A stretch of 64,000 nucleotides of DNA from Ruminiclostridium cellulolyticum H10 (lineage in GTDB: Bacteria; Bacillota; Clostridia; Acetivibrionales; DSM-1351): contig NC_011898.1 of assembly GCF_000022065.1 (NCBI RefSeq), forward strand, positions 2,100,501-2,164,500, in the 5' to 3' direction. The notes below the pieces were generated by a model. That model was not told the origin of the DNA and made no database searches. It worked only from the letters and a program-made list of their open reading frames with translations. Both the position numbers and the translations under genes were made by a program. Below are positions 9,228 to 17,634 of the stretch, in pieces. Positions within the stretch are counted from its first letter, which is position 1, and every line of letters begins with the position of its first letter.

Positions 9228-10286
9228 TCAGATATTCTTCCATTCCAGAAGAGTCTCTAATTTCTCACTGCTCAGCCTGGCGAACTCAGTTATTATTCTG
9301 GCCGCAAATTTTATATCGTCCAAATTTACCGTTTCTACAGCCGTATGCATGTACCTGACCGGGATAGAAAGCAGAGCAGTGGGTATTCCGCAGCCACTGA
9401 CTTGAGTTGCCCATGCTTCAGTCCCCGTATCGCCTGACTCAACCATTTTCTGAAATGGAATGCATATGTCTTTAGCAAGCTCAAACATCTTTTCTACCAT
9501 CCCTTTATGAAGGTTAGGGCCTATTGATATCTCCGGCCCTTTGCCGGGTGTTGAGGACATACCCTTTGAAAGCTCAGGGATATCTCCATGGCATACGTCA
9601 ATTACTATTGCAGCATCCGGCATTAATGCAAAAGCTGCTGTAGTAACCCCCACAAGGCTTGTTTCTTCCTGTGTTGAAGCCATAAATATAATATCATTTT
9701 CATGATTAATATCCTTTAGGCCCCGTAATATTTCCATCATACAGACAATACCTGTACGATTGTCAAAAGACTTTCCGCTGGCTTTGTTTTTGTTCATTAA
9801 AGAGAAGCTTGATTTAAGGGACACAACATCTCCTATTGAAACGATTTTTTTAAGTTCCTCCCCCTTTAGTCCTGTATCAACACGTAAATCCTTTATTTTT
9901 ACAGCCTTTCCAGCATCCTCCTGTTTCATCAGGTGCGGCGGCATTGCCCCTATTATGCCGGGGATATCCTCACTGCCATGGATTATTACTTCCTGTGCCA
10001 GCAGTATTTTGCTGTCTATTCCTCCAATTGGGCTTATACCGATAAACCCTTTATCGTCTATTGAGTTGACCAGAAAGCCTATTTCATCAATGTGTGCTGT
10101 AATCAAAATCTTTTTTGCAGACTTATTAAAACCCTTTTTCAGGAAAATTACATTAAAAAACTTATCTATTCGGACTTCATCGCAGTAATCCCTAAAGGTT
10201 TCTGCGATTTTTGCCGCAGCACTTGCTTCAAAGCCTGCTACTGCCACAAGTCCTGACAAATACTCTAAACAATTTGAAATTTCCAT
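9228..10286 (-). CDS. M42 family metallo-aminopeptidase (copy 3)
   Basis: 352 residues. Ligand motifs TAHIDEIGF, DNRTGIVC, STQEETSLVG, VIDVCHGD and VRYMHTAVE are present. The EE-containing motif differs from copies 1 and 2 (EETSLVG instead of EE-GLRGA), so it is the most divergent copy. Start at ATG 10286 after AGGGGA. It is the first gene of the three-gene run and lies divergent from the tRNA promoter at 10412. Confidence 0.9.
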   Translation of the reverse strand: MEISNCLEYLSGLVAVAGFEASAAAKIAETFRDYCDEVRIDKFFNVIFLKKGFNKSAKKILITAHIDEIGFLVNSIDDKGFIGISPIGGIDSKILLAQEVIIHGSEDIPGIIGAMPPHLMKQEDAGKAVKIKDLRVDTGLKGEELKKIVSIGDVVSLKSSFSLMNKNKASGKSFDNRTGIVCMMEILRGLKDINHENDIIFMASTQEETSLVGVTTAAFALMPDAAIVIDVCHGDIPELSKGMSSTPGKGPEISIGPNLHKGMVEKMFELAKDICIPFQKMVESGDTGTEAWATQVSGCGIPTALLSIPVRYMHTAVETVNLDDIKFAARIITEFARLSSEKLETLLEWKNI

Positions 10287-10411
10287 CGTTCTGATTCCCC
10301 TATTTTTTATTCTTTTATATAATACTAGCAAAAAATCATAGATTTTCCTAGAGAATTATAGTTCTTAAAGTCTCCAAAAAAATAATTAATAAAAAATTAT
10401 AGATATTACTA

Positions 10412-10440
10412 TTGACTTAATTTGAATTTTTTATTATACT
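10412..10440 (+). promoter_or_regulatory. Promoter of the tRNA-Met/tRNA-Phe unit
   Basis: TTGACT (10412-10417), 17-base spacer, TATACT (10435-10440), ending 18 bases before the first tRNA. Near-consensus vegetative promoter. Confidence 0.8.
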
Positions 10441-10458
10441 AAAAGTCGTCCTTTTCAA

Positions 10459-10535
10459 GGGCCTTTAGCTCAGTTGGTTAGAGCAACCGGCTCATAACCG
10501 GTTGGTCCGGGGTTCGAGTCCCTGAAGGCCCACCA
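10459..10535 (+). tRNA. tRNA with CAT anticodon (probably elongator tRNA-Met)
   Basis: 77-nt cloverleaf: 7-bp acceptor (10459-10465 with 10525-10531), D arm AGCTCAGTTGGTTAGAGC, anticodon stem CCGGC/ACCGG enclosing a loop with CAT, T arm GGTTCGAGTC, encoded CCA. CAT can mean elongator Met or lysidine-modified Ile2; the D-loop favours Met but this cannot be settled by eye. Confidence 0.93.
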
Positions 10536-10541
10536 ATTTGT

Positions 10542-10569
10542 TTGTTAGTGTTTTCAAAAACACTAACAA
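10542..10569 (+). other. Perfect hairpin between two tRNA genes
   Basis: 12-bp stem (10542-10553 with 10558-10569) with a 4-base loop, 6 bases after one tRNA and 3 before the next. No T tract follows, so it is more likely a processing or spacer structure in the tRNA precursor than a terminator. Confidence 0.5.
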
Positions 10570-10572
10570 CTT

Positions 10573-10648
10573 GCCCAGATAGCTCAGTCGGTAGAGCAGG
10601 GGACTGAAAATCCCCGTGTCGCTGGTTCGATTCCGGCTCTGGGCACCA
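10573..10648 (+). tRNA. tRNA-Phe (GAA)
   Basis: 76-nt cloverleaf with acceptor GCCCAGA/TCTGGGC, anticodon stem GGGGA/TCCCC enclosing CTGAAAA (anticodon GAA), T arm GGTTCGATTC and encoded CCA. Second gene of the tRNA unit. Confidence 0.96.
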
Positions 10649-10690
10649 AAAAAGAATTTTTCGTCTAAGATACGAAAAATTCTTTTTTAT
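10648..10690. terminator. Bidirectional terminator between the tRNAs and the opp operon
   Basis: Stem AAAAAAGAATTTTTCGT with its complement ending at about 10688, 7-base loop, A/T tract on each side. It follows tRNA-Phe on the plus strand and the 46-residue membrane peptide gene on the minus strand, so it can serve both converging units. Confidence 0.85.
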
Positions 10691-10699
10691 TTCAATATT

Positions 10700-10840
10700 T
10701 CAAAGCCATATCTTTGTCAAAAACAACGTCAGGAGCAAATACACTCCGATACTTATTAAAATAAAAGGCCAGACAACCTGAATAACAGCTATAAAAATTG
10801 CTAAAATGTCTTTGAAAGTTTCTTTTTTAATTAATTTCAT
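10700..10840 (-). CDS. Small hydrophobic peptide at the end of the opp operon
   Basis: 46 codons, too short for usual ORF cut-offs. Sequence starts MKLIKKETFKDI and continues as one or two membrane-spanning stretches ending LTKIWL. A strong GGGGGAG ribosome binding site precedes the ATG at 10840. It lies 28 bases past the oppF stop and ends at the operon terminator, so it is co-transcribed with the oligopeptide importer. It may be a small accessory subunit; no family is recognised. Confidence 0.6.
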   Translation of the reverse strand: MKLIKKETFKDILAIFIAVIQVVWPFILISIGVYLLLTLFLTKIWL

Positions 10841-10868
10841 GTTTTTTACTCCCCCGCTAAGGTAATTG

Positions 10869-11834
10869 TCAAGCATAATGACAAGCGACCTTATGGTTTT
10901 GTCCTACATCTTTCAGTTCCGGTACCTCTCGTTTGCAAATATCCCTGCACACAGGGCATCTTGTGTGAAAGCGGCAGCCAGATGGAGGATTTGCAGGACT
11001 GGGTAAATCCCCGGATAAAACTATTTTTTCTCTTTTAAGTCTCGGGTCAGGCAGTGGGACTGCCGATAAAAGAGCCTTTGTGTACGGATGAAACGGATTG
11101 TCGTAAAGCTGTACTTTGTCAGCAATCTCAACAAGGCAGCCAAGATACATTACAGCTACCCGGTGCGAAATGTGTTTTACAACGCTTAAATCATGAGATA
11201 TAAACAAGTAAGAAAATCCATATTCCTTTTGAAGATCAGATAAAAGGTTTATTATCTGTGATTGAATTGATACATCCAAAGCAGAAACAGGCTCATCGCA
11301 TACGATAAATTCCGGGTTCAGTGCCAAAGCCCTCGCTATACCGATTCTTTGCCTCTGCCCTCCTGAAAATTCATGGGGATATCTGTCAATATGGAAGGTC
11401 AGCAGCCCGCATTGATCCATAACCTTTAATACACGTTGTTTTAAATTCTTTTTTTCGCAAAAACCGTGTTCAAGAAGTGCTTCACCTATAATTTCACCAA
11501 CTGTAAGTCTGGGGTTCAAGGAGCTGTACGGGTCCTGAAAAACAATCTGAATTCTGGGTCTCAGCTTTTGCATTTCCTGTTTCCTAAGTTCAAATATTTC
11601 TGTTCCCTTAAATAAAACCTCTCCCCCAGTTTTTTCATGCAACCTCAAAATTGTACGGCCTACAGTGCTTTTTCCGCATCCCGATTCGCCTACCAACCCC
11701 AGTGTTTCACCCTTATTTATCTCAAATGATATATCTTCTACTGCCTTAACGTGTCCTACTGTCCTCTGGAATACTCCTCCTTTTATGGGAAAGTATTTTT
11801 TCAGATTTTTCACTTCCACTAAAGCTTCACTCAT
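10869..11834 (-). CDS. oppF: Oligopeptide ABC importer ATP-binding subunit OppF
   Basis: 321-residue cytoplasmic ATPase. Walker A GESGCGKST, signature FSGGQRQRIGIARAL, Walker B IVCDEPVSALD, and the C-terminal oligopeptide-transporter extension with a Cys cluster (CRFHTRCPVCRDICKREVPE) typical of OppD/OppF and suggestive of the iron-sulphur site seen in these ATPases. It overlaps oppD by four bases (ATGA), and its GAGGAGGTGA ribosome site lies inside oppD, so translation is coupled. Confidence 0.95.
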   Translation of the reverse strand: MSEALVEVKNLKKYFPIKGGVFQRTVGHVKAVEDISFEINKGETLGLVGESGCGKSTVGRTILRLHEKTGGEVLFKGTEIFELRKQEMQKLRPRIQIVFQDPYSSLNPRLTVGEIIGEALLEHGFCEKKNLKQRVLKVMDQCGLLTFHIDRYPHEFSGGQRQRIGIARALALNPEFIVCDEPVSALDVSIQSQIINLLSDLQKEYGFSYLFISHDLSVVKHISHRVAVMYLGCLVEIADKVQLYDNPFHPYTKALLSAVPLPDPRLKREKIVLSGDLPSPANPPSGCRFHTRCPVCRDICKREVPELKDVGQNHKVACHYA

Positions 11835-12808
11835 TTTGTCACCTCCTCAAACAATGTACATGCAACGAGATGGTCATTTCCCATATCAATCAATTTTGGA
11901 AAACCTTGTTTACAGACATCCTTGCACATTTTACACCTATCTGAAAAGTAACAGATTTCAGGTAAATCAATAAGGTTTGGTACCTGCCCGGGTATTGTAT
12001 AAAGCCTGTCGCTTACAGAAGTTATACTTGGTTTTGATTTCAGAAGCCCTATCGTATACGGATGCATGGGATTAAGATAAATGTCGTTTACATTTCCCTG
12101 TTCTATTATTCTACCTGCATACATCACTATTACATAATCCGCCATTTCAGCTACAACCCCAAGATCGTGGGTAATTAACATTATGGACGTTCCGAACTTC
12201 CTCTTTATTTCTTTAAGCAAATCAAGAATTTGTGCCTGTATTGTAACATCCAAAGCGGTTGTAGGTTCATCTGCAATTAAAAGTTCAGGATTACAGGAAA
12301 GTGCCATGGCTATCATTATTCTCTGTCTCATACCTCCCGATAATTCATGAGGATACGAGTCATATATGCCTTCTGCACGGGGAATTCCAACTGTTGCTAT
12401 CATCTCAATCGCTTTTTCCCTCGCCTGTTTTTTTGTAAGATTTTCATGCAGGATAAGTGCTTCTGCTATCTGGTTGCCAACTGTAAAAACAGGATTCAAC
12501 GAAGTCATTGGCTCCTGAAATATCATTGAAATCCTATCTCCGTTTATTTTCCTCATTTCACTCTGAGATAGTTTTACAAGATCCTGACCACTGAAAATCA
12601 CCTGTCCCTCAACTATTTTTCCCGGGTCCTGTATCAGACGCATAATGGAAAGAGACATGACACTCTTCCCGCAGCCGGATTCACCTACTATGCCTATCGT
12701 TTGTCCCTTATTTACCTGAAAGGAAACGCCGTTAACCGCTTTAACAACACCTGCATCCGTATAAAAAAACGTATGTAAATCTTTGATTTCCAAAAGCTTT
12801 TCAGACAT
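11831..12808 (-). CDS. oppD: Oligopeptide ABC importer ATP-binding subunit OppD
   Basis: 325 residues. Walker A GESGCGKSV, signature LSGGMRQRIMIAMAL, Walker B LLIADEPTTALD, and a C-terminal Cys-containing segment (CYFSDRCKMCKDVC). It pairs with OppF as the heterodimeric motor under OppB/OppC. Start at ATG 12808 with GGGAG upstream; 15 bases separate it from oppC. Confidence 0.95.
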   Translation of the reverse strand: MSEKLLEIKDLHTFFYTDAGVVKAVNGVSFQVNKGQTIGIVGESGCGKSVMSLSIMRLIQDPGKIVEGQVIFSGQDLVKLSQSEMRKINGDRISMIFQEPMTSLNPVFTVGNQIAEALILHENLTKKQAREKAIEMIATVGIPRAEGIYDSYPHELSGGMRQRIMIAMALSCNPELLIADEPTTALDVTIQAQILDLLKEIKRKFGTSIMLITHDLGVVAEMADYVIVMYAGRIIEQGNVNDIYLNPMHPYTIGLLKSKPSITSVSDRLYTIPGQVPNLIDLPEICYFSDRCKMCKDVCKQGFPKLIDMGNDHLVACTLFEEVTK

Positions 12809-12823
12809 AAATGCTTCTCCCTT

Positions 12824-14230
12824 CTACTTTTTCATTTTAGGGTCAAAGGCATCCCGCAGGCCGTCACCCACAAAATTAATTGCCAGAACTATTGTGAAGA
12901 TACATATACCCGGAGGTATCCAAAGCCATGAGCGGAGAATGAAATCATTGGTATCTCTTACTGCCTGAACCATATTTCCCCACGACGGGAACGGCATAGA
13001 CACACCAAGACCAAGAAAAGACAAAGCCGATTCCAATAATATGGCTTCACCTATCCCAAGAGTTGCAGATACAATTATGCTGGGGATAACATTAGGAATA
13101 AGGTGTCTTACTATTTTTCGCCTGTCTTTGAGTCCAAGTGCTTCTGCTGCAATCATATACTCCTGTTCCCGCAAGGTGAGAATCTGTCCGCGGACCAACC
13201 TTGCCATTACAGGCCAGCTAAGAACTCCTATTATAAACATTACAAAGTAAATCCTGCGTTGTGGAGGTATATTGAGATCGGACATTATTGCACCTATTAT
13301 TATTACAACAGGCAAAAATGGAATGCTAAGGAATATATCAACAAGCCTCATAAGCATATTATCAATTTTGCCACTGTAATAGCCTGCCATACCTCCTATA
13401 GTTGTACCCAAGAGTATTTCAAGGAGTACGGCAACAAAGCCTACAGTAATTGATATTCTGCCTCCGTACATCAAGCGTGTTAAAATGTCACGTCCGCTGC
13501 TGTCAGTGCCCAGTAAATGCTCATGACTAGGTTTGAGCTTTGCCATAAGAATATCTGTTTTAAGCAGAGAATATTTTGAAAATACAGGCCCGTAAAAACA
13601 TATTATAATAAGGAAAAAAATAAGAAATATACCAACTATTGCTAATTTGTTTCGTTTAAATTGCTTAATTGCCATAGCCCAAGGGGTCTGAATGTTGTCT
13701 CCTCTGTTACGTTCCCTAGTGTCCAGTATTTTGAGAACTGATACCAGAATCAATGAAACAAATGCAGCTATAACCAGAAGCCTTGCACCAGACCCAGTCT
13801 GACATGTAATTTCACTGGTTTTAAATATTGTTTTCCCATCACCGGTTTTTAATTCAAGGAGTATGGTACCAAAAAAATCGGTTATTGAAGTCTGACTGTT
13901 GGAAAGCTGAACTCCATAAGATAGTACAGCACATATTACTGCCCCCAAAGCACCTGAAAGTGCTTTACTGCTTTTACGGAACTGATAGTACGCCACAAAA
14001 ACAATAGCGGTAATAAACAATATAAATGTTACAAGGAGCGGAACAGAAGTGCTGGTGAATACATAAGTCTGTATATTTTCAGAAAGCTTGTGAAGCTCTT
14101 TTCTTCTGAACAGAGACGTTATAAGATTGAACCCGCTTATTGTACTATAATCCTTAAATGTGAGAAATGGGAGTATATAACATAAAACTGCTGCAAACAA
14201 CGATATCGTCGTAAATATTTTTATCTTCAT
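12824..14230 (-). CDS. oppC: Oligopeptide ABC importer permease OppC with extra N-terminal membrane domain
   Basis: 468 residues, against about 300 for usual OppC. The canonical permease starts near residue 182 (TPWAMAIKQFKRNKLAIVG) and includes the EAA-type loop AAEALGLKDRRKIVRHLIPN. Before it is an added domain of about 180 residues with four predicted membrane helices (near 7-25, 62-83, 90-108, 149-168) and a hydrophilic loop of about 40 residues. The frame is continuous, so this looks like a real fusion. Start at ATG 14230 preceded by GAGGTGG; the longer GTG start overlaps that site. Confidence 0.9.
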   Translation of the reverse strand: MKIKIFTTISLFAAVLCYILPFLTFKDYSTISGFNLITSLFRRKELHKLSENIQTYVFTSTSVPLLVTFILFITAIVFVAYYQFRKSSKALSGALGAVICAVLSYGVQLSNSQTSITDFFGTILLELKTGDGKTIFKTSEITCQTGSGARLLVIAAFVSLILVSVLKILDTRERNRGDNIQTPWAMAIKQFKRNKLAIVGIFLIFFLIIICFYGPVFSKYSLLKTDILMAKLKPSHEHLLGTDSSGRDILTRLMYGGRISITVGFVAVLLEILLGTTIGGMAGYYSGKIDNMLMRLVDIFLSIPFLPVVIIIGAIMSDLNIPPQRRIYFVMFIIGVLSWPVMARLVRGQILTLREQEYMIAAEALGLKDRRKIVRHLIPNVIPSIIVSATLGIGEAILLESALSFLGLGVSMPFPSWGNMVQAVRDTNDFILRSWLWIPPGICIFTIVLAINFVGDGLRDAFDPKMKK

Positions 14231-14243
14231 TCTTCTTTCCACC

Positions 14244-15209
14244 TCACTTTAGCTTAACTCTGGGATCGACAATCGCGTAGAATATATCAGAAAGCAGATT
14301 TCCCAGAAGGGTAAGTACGGCAACGAACAGTGAAAATCCCATTAAAAGAGGATAGTCTCTTTTTGTTACTGCTTCTAGTGCAATTTTCCCTATACCCGGA
14401 ATACCAAAAATACTCTCTGTTATTATTGCACCTGAAAATAATCCGGGAAGTGAAAGACCAATCAGAGTTACAATGGGAATCAGCGCATTTCTTAGTGCAT
14501 GTTTGTATATTACAACCTTTTCACTCAGGCCCTTTGCTCTGGCAGTCCTTATATAATCCTGTTTTACGATTTCAAGGACAGCAGTTCTTGTGTATCTCAT
14601 CATAGACCCAGCACTTATCAATGCAAGTACTAAAACTGGCAATATCATATGTTTCAGTCGGTCAATTATAAACTCAAACCCTATATAGCTGGACCCTGGA
14701 GTATTTAAACCTGCCAATGGCAAAATATGGAGATTTACGGCAAATACTTTTATTAATATATAACCAAGGAAAAAGGATGGAAAGGAAATTCCGATTAATG
14801 CCAAAAAAGTAAAAATCATATCTGTTTTTGAGTATTGTCTTGTTGCAGAAATAATACCTATAGGAATCGCAATTATCAGCTCCAGTATAAAAGCTGCAAG
14901 AGCAATACTAAAGGAATTCCACACATATGTATTGATTACGGTAGAAACAGGCTTCTGGTATGTAAATGAATCACCAAAGTCAAAATGAATGGCACCTATA
15001 ACCCATTTAAAATACTTGAGATAAATAGGATCATTTATCCCGTAAATATCTTTAAGATGTTGAATCTGCTGGGGTGTCATATGTGTAGATGAAACTTTTG
15101 AATCAATAAAATTTCCGGGAACCAGATTGATTATCAGGAATAATATTATGGAAACTCCAATTATAATAGGAATCATCTGAAGGATTCTTCTGGCTAAGTA
15201 ATTCCACAT
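14244..15209 (-). CDS. oppB: Oligopeptide ABC importer permease OppB
   Basis: 321-residue inner-membrane permease with the usual start (MWNYLARRILQMIPIIIG), six membrane segments and the coupling-loop motif TARAKGLSEKVVIYKHALRN. Thirteen bases separate it from oppC. AGGAGA precedes the ATG at 15209. It forms the translocation channel with OppC. Confidence 0.95.
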   Translation of the reverse strand: MWNYLARRILQMIPIIIGVSIILFLIINLVPGNFIDSKVSSTHMTPQQIQHLKDIYGINDPIYLKYFKWVIGAIHFDFGDSFTYQKPVSTVINTYVWNSFSIALAAFILELIIAIPIGIISATRQYSKTDMIFTFLALIGISFPSFFLGYILIKVFAVNLHILPLAGLNTPGSSYIGFEFIIDRLKHMILPVLVLALISAGSMMRYTRTAVLEIVKQDYIRTARAKGLSEKVVIYKHALRNALIPIVTLIGLSLPGLFSGAIITESIFGIPGIGKIALEAVTKRDYPLLMGFSLFVAVLTLLGNLLSDIFYAIVDPRVKLK

Positions 15210-15246
15210 GTCACAACTCTCCTGTCGTTTGTTAATTTGGGTTAAA

Positions 15247-15281
15247 GAGAATGCCCGTTCATTTTAATGACGGACATTCTC
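15247..15281 (-). terminator. Intercistronic hairpin between oppA and oppB
   Basis: Imperfect stem of about 11 bp (15247-15258 with 15270-15281) followed on the minus strand by TTTAA. Placed between the binding-protein gene and the permease genes it is probably a partial terminator or RNA-stability element that keeps OppA in excess, as is common in binding-protein operons. Confidence 0.6.
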
Positions 15282-15302
15282 AAAAAACATATGTGAAAAT
15301 TC

Positions 15303-17042
15303 TTACTTTCCAATTTCGGCTTTATATAAGTTATAGAAAAAATCTCTGAAAGAAGAAAGTTCGTAGTTTTTTATTCTGGAGTTAGCTACCCACATGTCAC
15401 TTCTCTGATATACAAAAAGTACAGGTAAGTCGTTATTCAAGATTTTGTATAGTTCCTTGTAAATGGGCTTTCTCTTTTCTGTGCTTATTTCTTTGAGACC
15501 TTCTTCACAAAGCTTATCAACTTCGTTATTTTTGTAATTATAATAATTTTGAGATGCATCTGATTTGTATGCATTTGCTAATGAATTGTCAGGATCCGGA
15601 GTAAGTCCATTTGCCATAAAATAAGCATCCAGCTGCTTTTTAGTTGCCTTTTGATAAAGAGTCGGCCAATCAAGATTCTCAACAGTAACATCTATTCCCA
15701 GCTTTGCATAATCGTCTTTCATAACAGGAACCATAATGTCCGTTACAGGATGAGGGCTCATGCAGGAGAACTTGATTTTAAATTCTTTGCCGTCCTTTTC
15801 ACGTTTTCCGTTGCTGTTTAGCTTCCAACCCGCTTCATCCAGCAGCTGTCCTGCTTTATCAAGATTGTATTCATATGTATTGCACCCTTCATCGTCGTAT
15901 GCCCATGATACATTTGATTCAGGTATGTTCACGACTCTTGCATATTCACCGTATACCTTTTCTACAACAGCAGCTCTGTTAAGAGCATACATAAGAGCCT
16001 GCCGTACTTTCACATCACTGAATTTAGGATCAGCATCGTTTAATCCCACAAATCCGTAACCGTTTGTAGCAAATCTGTATATGTCTATAAACCCTGCATC
16101 CTTTGCTGCTTTCATATTATCAGGTGAAACATCAGCCATATCAATATCTGTCTCTCCTGCCATAACCCTTTGAAGCTCCTGCCCTGTCGGTGTCACTGAA
16201 AATATCAGATTTTTAATTTTAGGAGCTCCCTTGAAATAATTCTCGTTGGCTACAAGTTTCAGCTCCTGACCCGCTTTATACTCAACAAATTTGTATTGAC
16301 CTGTGCCCATGGGTGCTCCGTTTTTTTCTTTTACCTTTGCAGTATCACCCTTTTTGAAATCAGCACCGTAATACTTCTTTTCAAGTAACGGAACCTGCAA
16401 CGCATATATTGCAGGGCCGCTGGCTTTATCAACGGTTATCTGCAATGTTTTATCATCAAGCACCTTTATTCCTTCGATTTTGTCAGCATTTCCATTTTTA
16501 TATGGATCAAGACCTTTTATGAATGTTTTTGATATATCCGAAGGTCCATCATATTTGGGATCAGCTTCCAGATAGTATGCAAACTCCAAATCAGAGGCTG
16601 TAGCAGGGTTTCCATCCCAGAACTTAACTCCGTCTTTTATTTTAAAAGTATATGTCAGCCCATCCTCCGAAATTGTATAGTCAGTGGCACCGGGTATCGC
16701 CTTACCATCGAAATCAACGTCTATATTAAAATCAAACATGGTATAGATCGCAAACCAATCATAAGCATTATCGCCGTACAAATAATTAAATATTCCTGTT
16801 GTATCCGGCAATCCAACAACTAATGTGTCCTTTCTGTCTGTTGCAACCTTGGGACTTTTTGCGGTGTCAGTAGAAGCAGTATATTCAACTCCGTACTTCT
16901 TGTAATCAAATCCTGTCTGACTGACCTTTGTTCCTGTTGATGAGCCGCCGGAAGTATCTCCAGAATCAGATTTACTTGAGCATGCAGGTACCGTCAGTAT
17001 AATTGACAATACAATTAACAATATTGCTAATTTTTTCTTCAT
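15303..17042 (-). CDS. oppA: Oligopeptide-binding lipoprotein OppA
   Basis: 579-residue extracellular solute-binding protein family 5. The signal peptide MKKKLAILLIVLSI ends in a lipobox TVPAC, so Cys21 is the likely lipidated residue; a Ser/Gly/Thr linker follows. The body contains SBP_bac_5 landmarks such as YTFKIKDGVKFWDGNPATA and KVRQALMYALNR. It delivers peptides to OppBC. First gene of the opp operon, with a leader of about 150 bases. Confidence 0.95.
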   Translation of the reverse strand: MKKKLAILLIVLSIILTVPACSSKSDSGDTSGGSSTGTKVSQTGFDYKKYGVEYTASTDTAKSPKVATDRKDTLVVGLPDTTGIFNYLYGDNAYDWFAIYTMFDFNIDVDFDGKAIPGATDYTISEDGLTYTFKIKDGVKFWDGNPATASDLEFAYYLEADPKYDGPSDISKTFIKGLDPYKNGNADKIEGIKVLDDKTLQITVDKASGPAIYALQVPLLEKKYYGADFKKGDTAKVKEKNGAPMGTGQYKFVEYKAGQELKLVANENYFKGAPKIKNLIFSVTPTGQELQRVMAGETDIDMADVSPDNMKAAKDAGFIDIYRFATNGYGFVGLNDADPKFSDVKVRQALMYALNRAAVVEKVYGEYARVVNIPESNVSWAYDDEGCNTYEYNLDKAGQLLDEAGWKLNSNGKREKDGKEFKIKFSCMSPHPVTDIMVPVMKDDYAKLGIDVTVENLDWPTLYQKATKKQLDAYFMANGLTPDPDNSLANAYKSDASQNYYNYKNNEVDKLCEEGLKEISTEKRKPIYKELYKILNNDLPVLFVYQRSDMWVANSRIKNYELSSFRDFFYNLYKAEIGK

Positions 17043-17194
17043 TGCAATCCCCCTTAATTAATGATAATAGCAATTTGGTTATAAAAAAACACAGATACTT
17101 CTAGAACATGGAGCGTCCTTGCTTCCATTTAGAATTGATCCATGTTAATTTCAACACATATTTTTTGAATCCAGGCATTTTATAATTATATAAC

Positions 17195-17223
17195 ATTTTA
17201 CCATATATTTGTACGTCTGGCAA
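17195..17223 (-). promoter_or_regulatory. Candidate promoter of the opp operon
   Basis: On the minus strand TTGCCA (17218-17223), 17-base spacer, TAAAAT (17195-17200). This would give a leader of about 145 bases before oppA. Confidence 0.5.
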
Positions 17224-17289
17224 TTTATAACTTAAATTTATGGATTTGAGTAACTATTTAATAAAAATAAATAAAATTATCAAAAGTTG

Positions 17290-17318
17290 TTGACAAGATG
17301 TAGTATTTAGTGCATAAT
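17290..17318 (+). promoter_or_regulatory. Promoter of tRNA-Tyr
   Basis: Consensus TTGACA (17290-17295), 17-base spacer, CATAAT (17313-17318), about 33 bases before the tRNA. Confidence 0.8.
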
Positions 17319-17351
17319 CTTATTTGTTGCTGAAAACAATATATTGATTTT

Positions 17352-17436
17352 GGAGGGGTTCCCGAGTGGCCAAAGGGGGCAGACTGTAAATCTGTTGTCT
17401 CTGACTTCGATGGTTCGAATCCATCTCCCTCCACCA
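17352..17436 (+). tRNA. tRNA-Tyr (GTA)
   Basis: 85-nt class II tRNA: acceptor GGAGGGG/TCCCTCC, anticodon stem CAGA/TCTG region with CTGTAAA (anticodon GTA), long variable arm GTCTCTGACTTCGA, T arm GGTTCGAATC and encoded CCA. Confidence 0.95.
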
Positions 17437-17439
17437 ACA

Positions 17440-17484
17440 AAGCTCTGTACATTCGCGTTAACGCTGTGTGCGGAGTTTTTTCTT
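17440..17484 (+). terminator. Terminator of tRNA-Tyr
   Basis: Imperfect stem with CTC/GAG and GCG/CGC paired segments, followed by TTTTTTCTTT, directly after the tRNA. Confidence 0.7.
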
Positions 17485-17547
17485 TAACTTCATTTTGTAG
17501 GGAACATAATACTTTTACTTTTTTATTTTACAAATTTATTACAACTA

Positions 17548-17577
17548 TTGACAGGACTTACTATACTGTAATAACAT
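17548..17577 (+). promoter_or_regulatory. Candidate promoter of the ABC exporter leader
   Basis: Consensus TTGACA (17548-17553), 18-base spacer, TAACAT (17572-17577). The 10-bp palindrome AACATATGTT (17573-17582) overlaps the -10 region and TAATATATTA lies at 17595-17604; either could be an operator. The -10 is weak, so the assignment is tentative. Confidence 0.4.
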
Positions 17578-17634
17578 ATGTTGGTAATGTATTCTAATAT
17601 ATTACAAATTCGGTGAAAGGAGTGTTTAAAAAAT

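Larger units (their letters stand above)
17043..17351. other. opp leader and tRNA-Tyr promoter region
   Basis: Holds the oppA promoter candidate (17195-17223, minus strand), an imperfect 7-8-bp hairpin at 17108-17128 in the opp leader (ATGGAAGC/GCTCCAT type, possible operator or RNA stem) and the tRNA-Tyr promoter (17290-17318, plus strand). No coding signal. Confidence 0.5.

Noticed and set aside
12824-14230. OppC enlargement as a frameshift fusion of two genes
   Set aside because: The frame is uninterrupted, with no internal ribosome site before residue 182, so a natural fusion is the simpler reading.
17258-17452. 64-residue minus-strand ORF
   Set aside because: It runs antisense through tRNA-Tyr and has no ribosome site.
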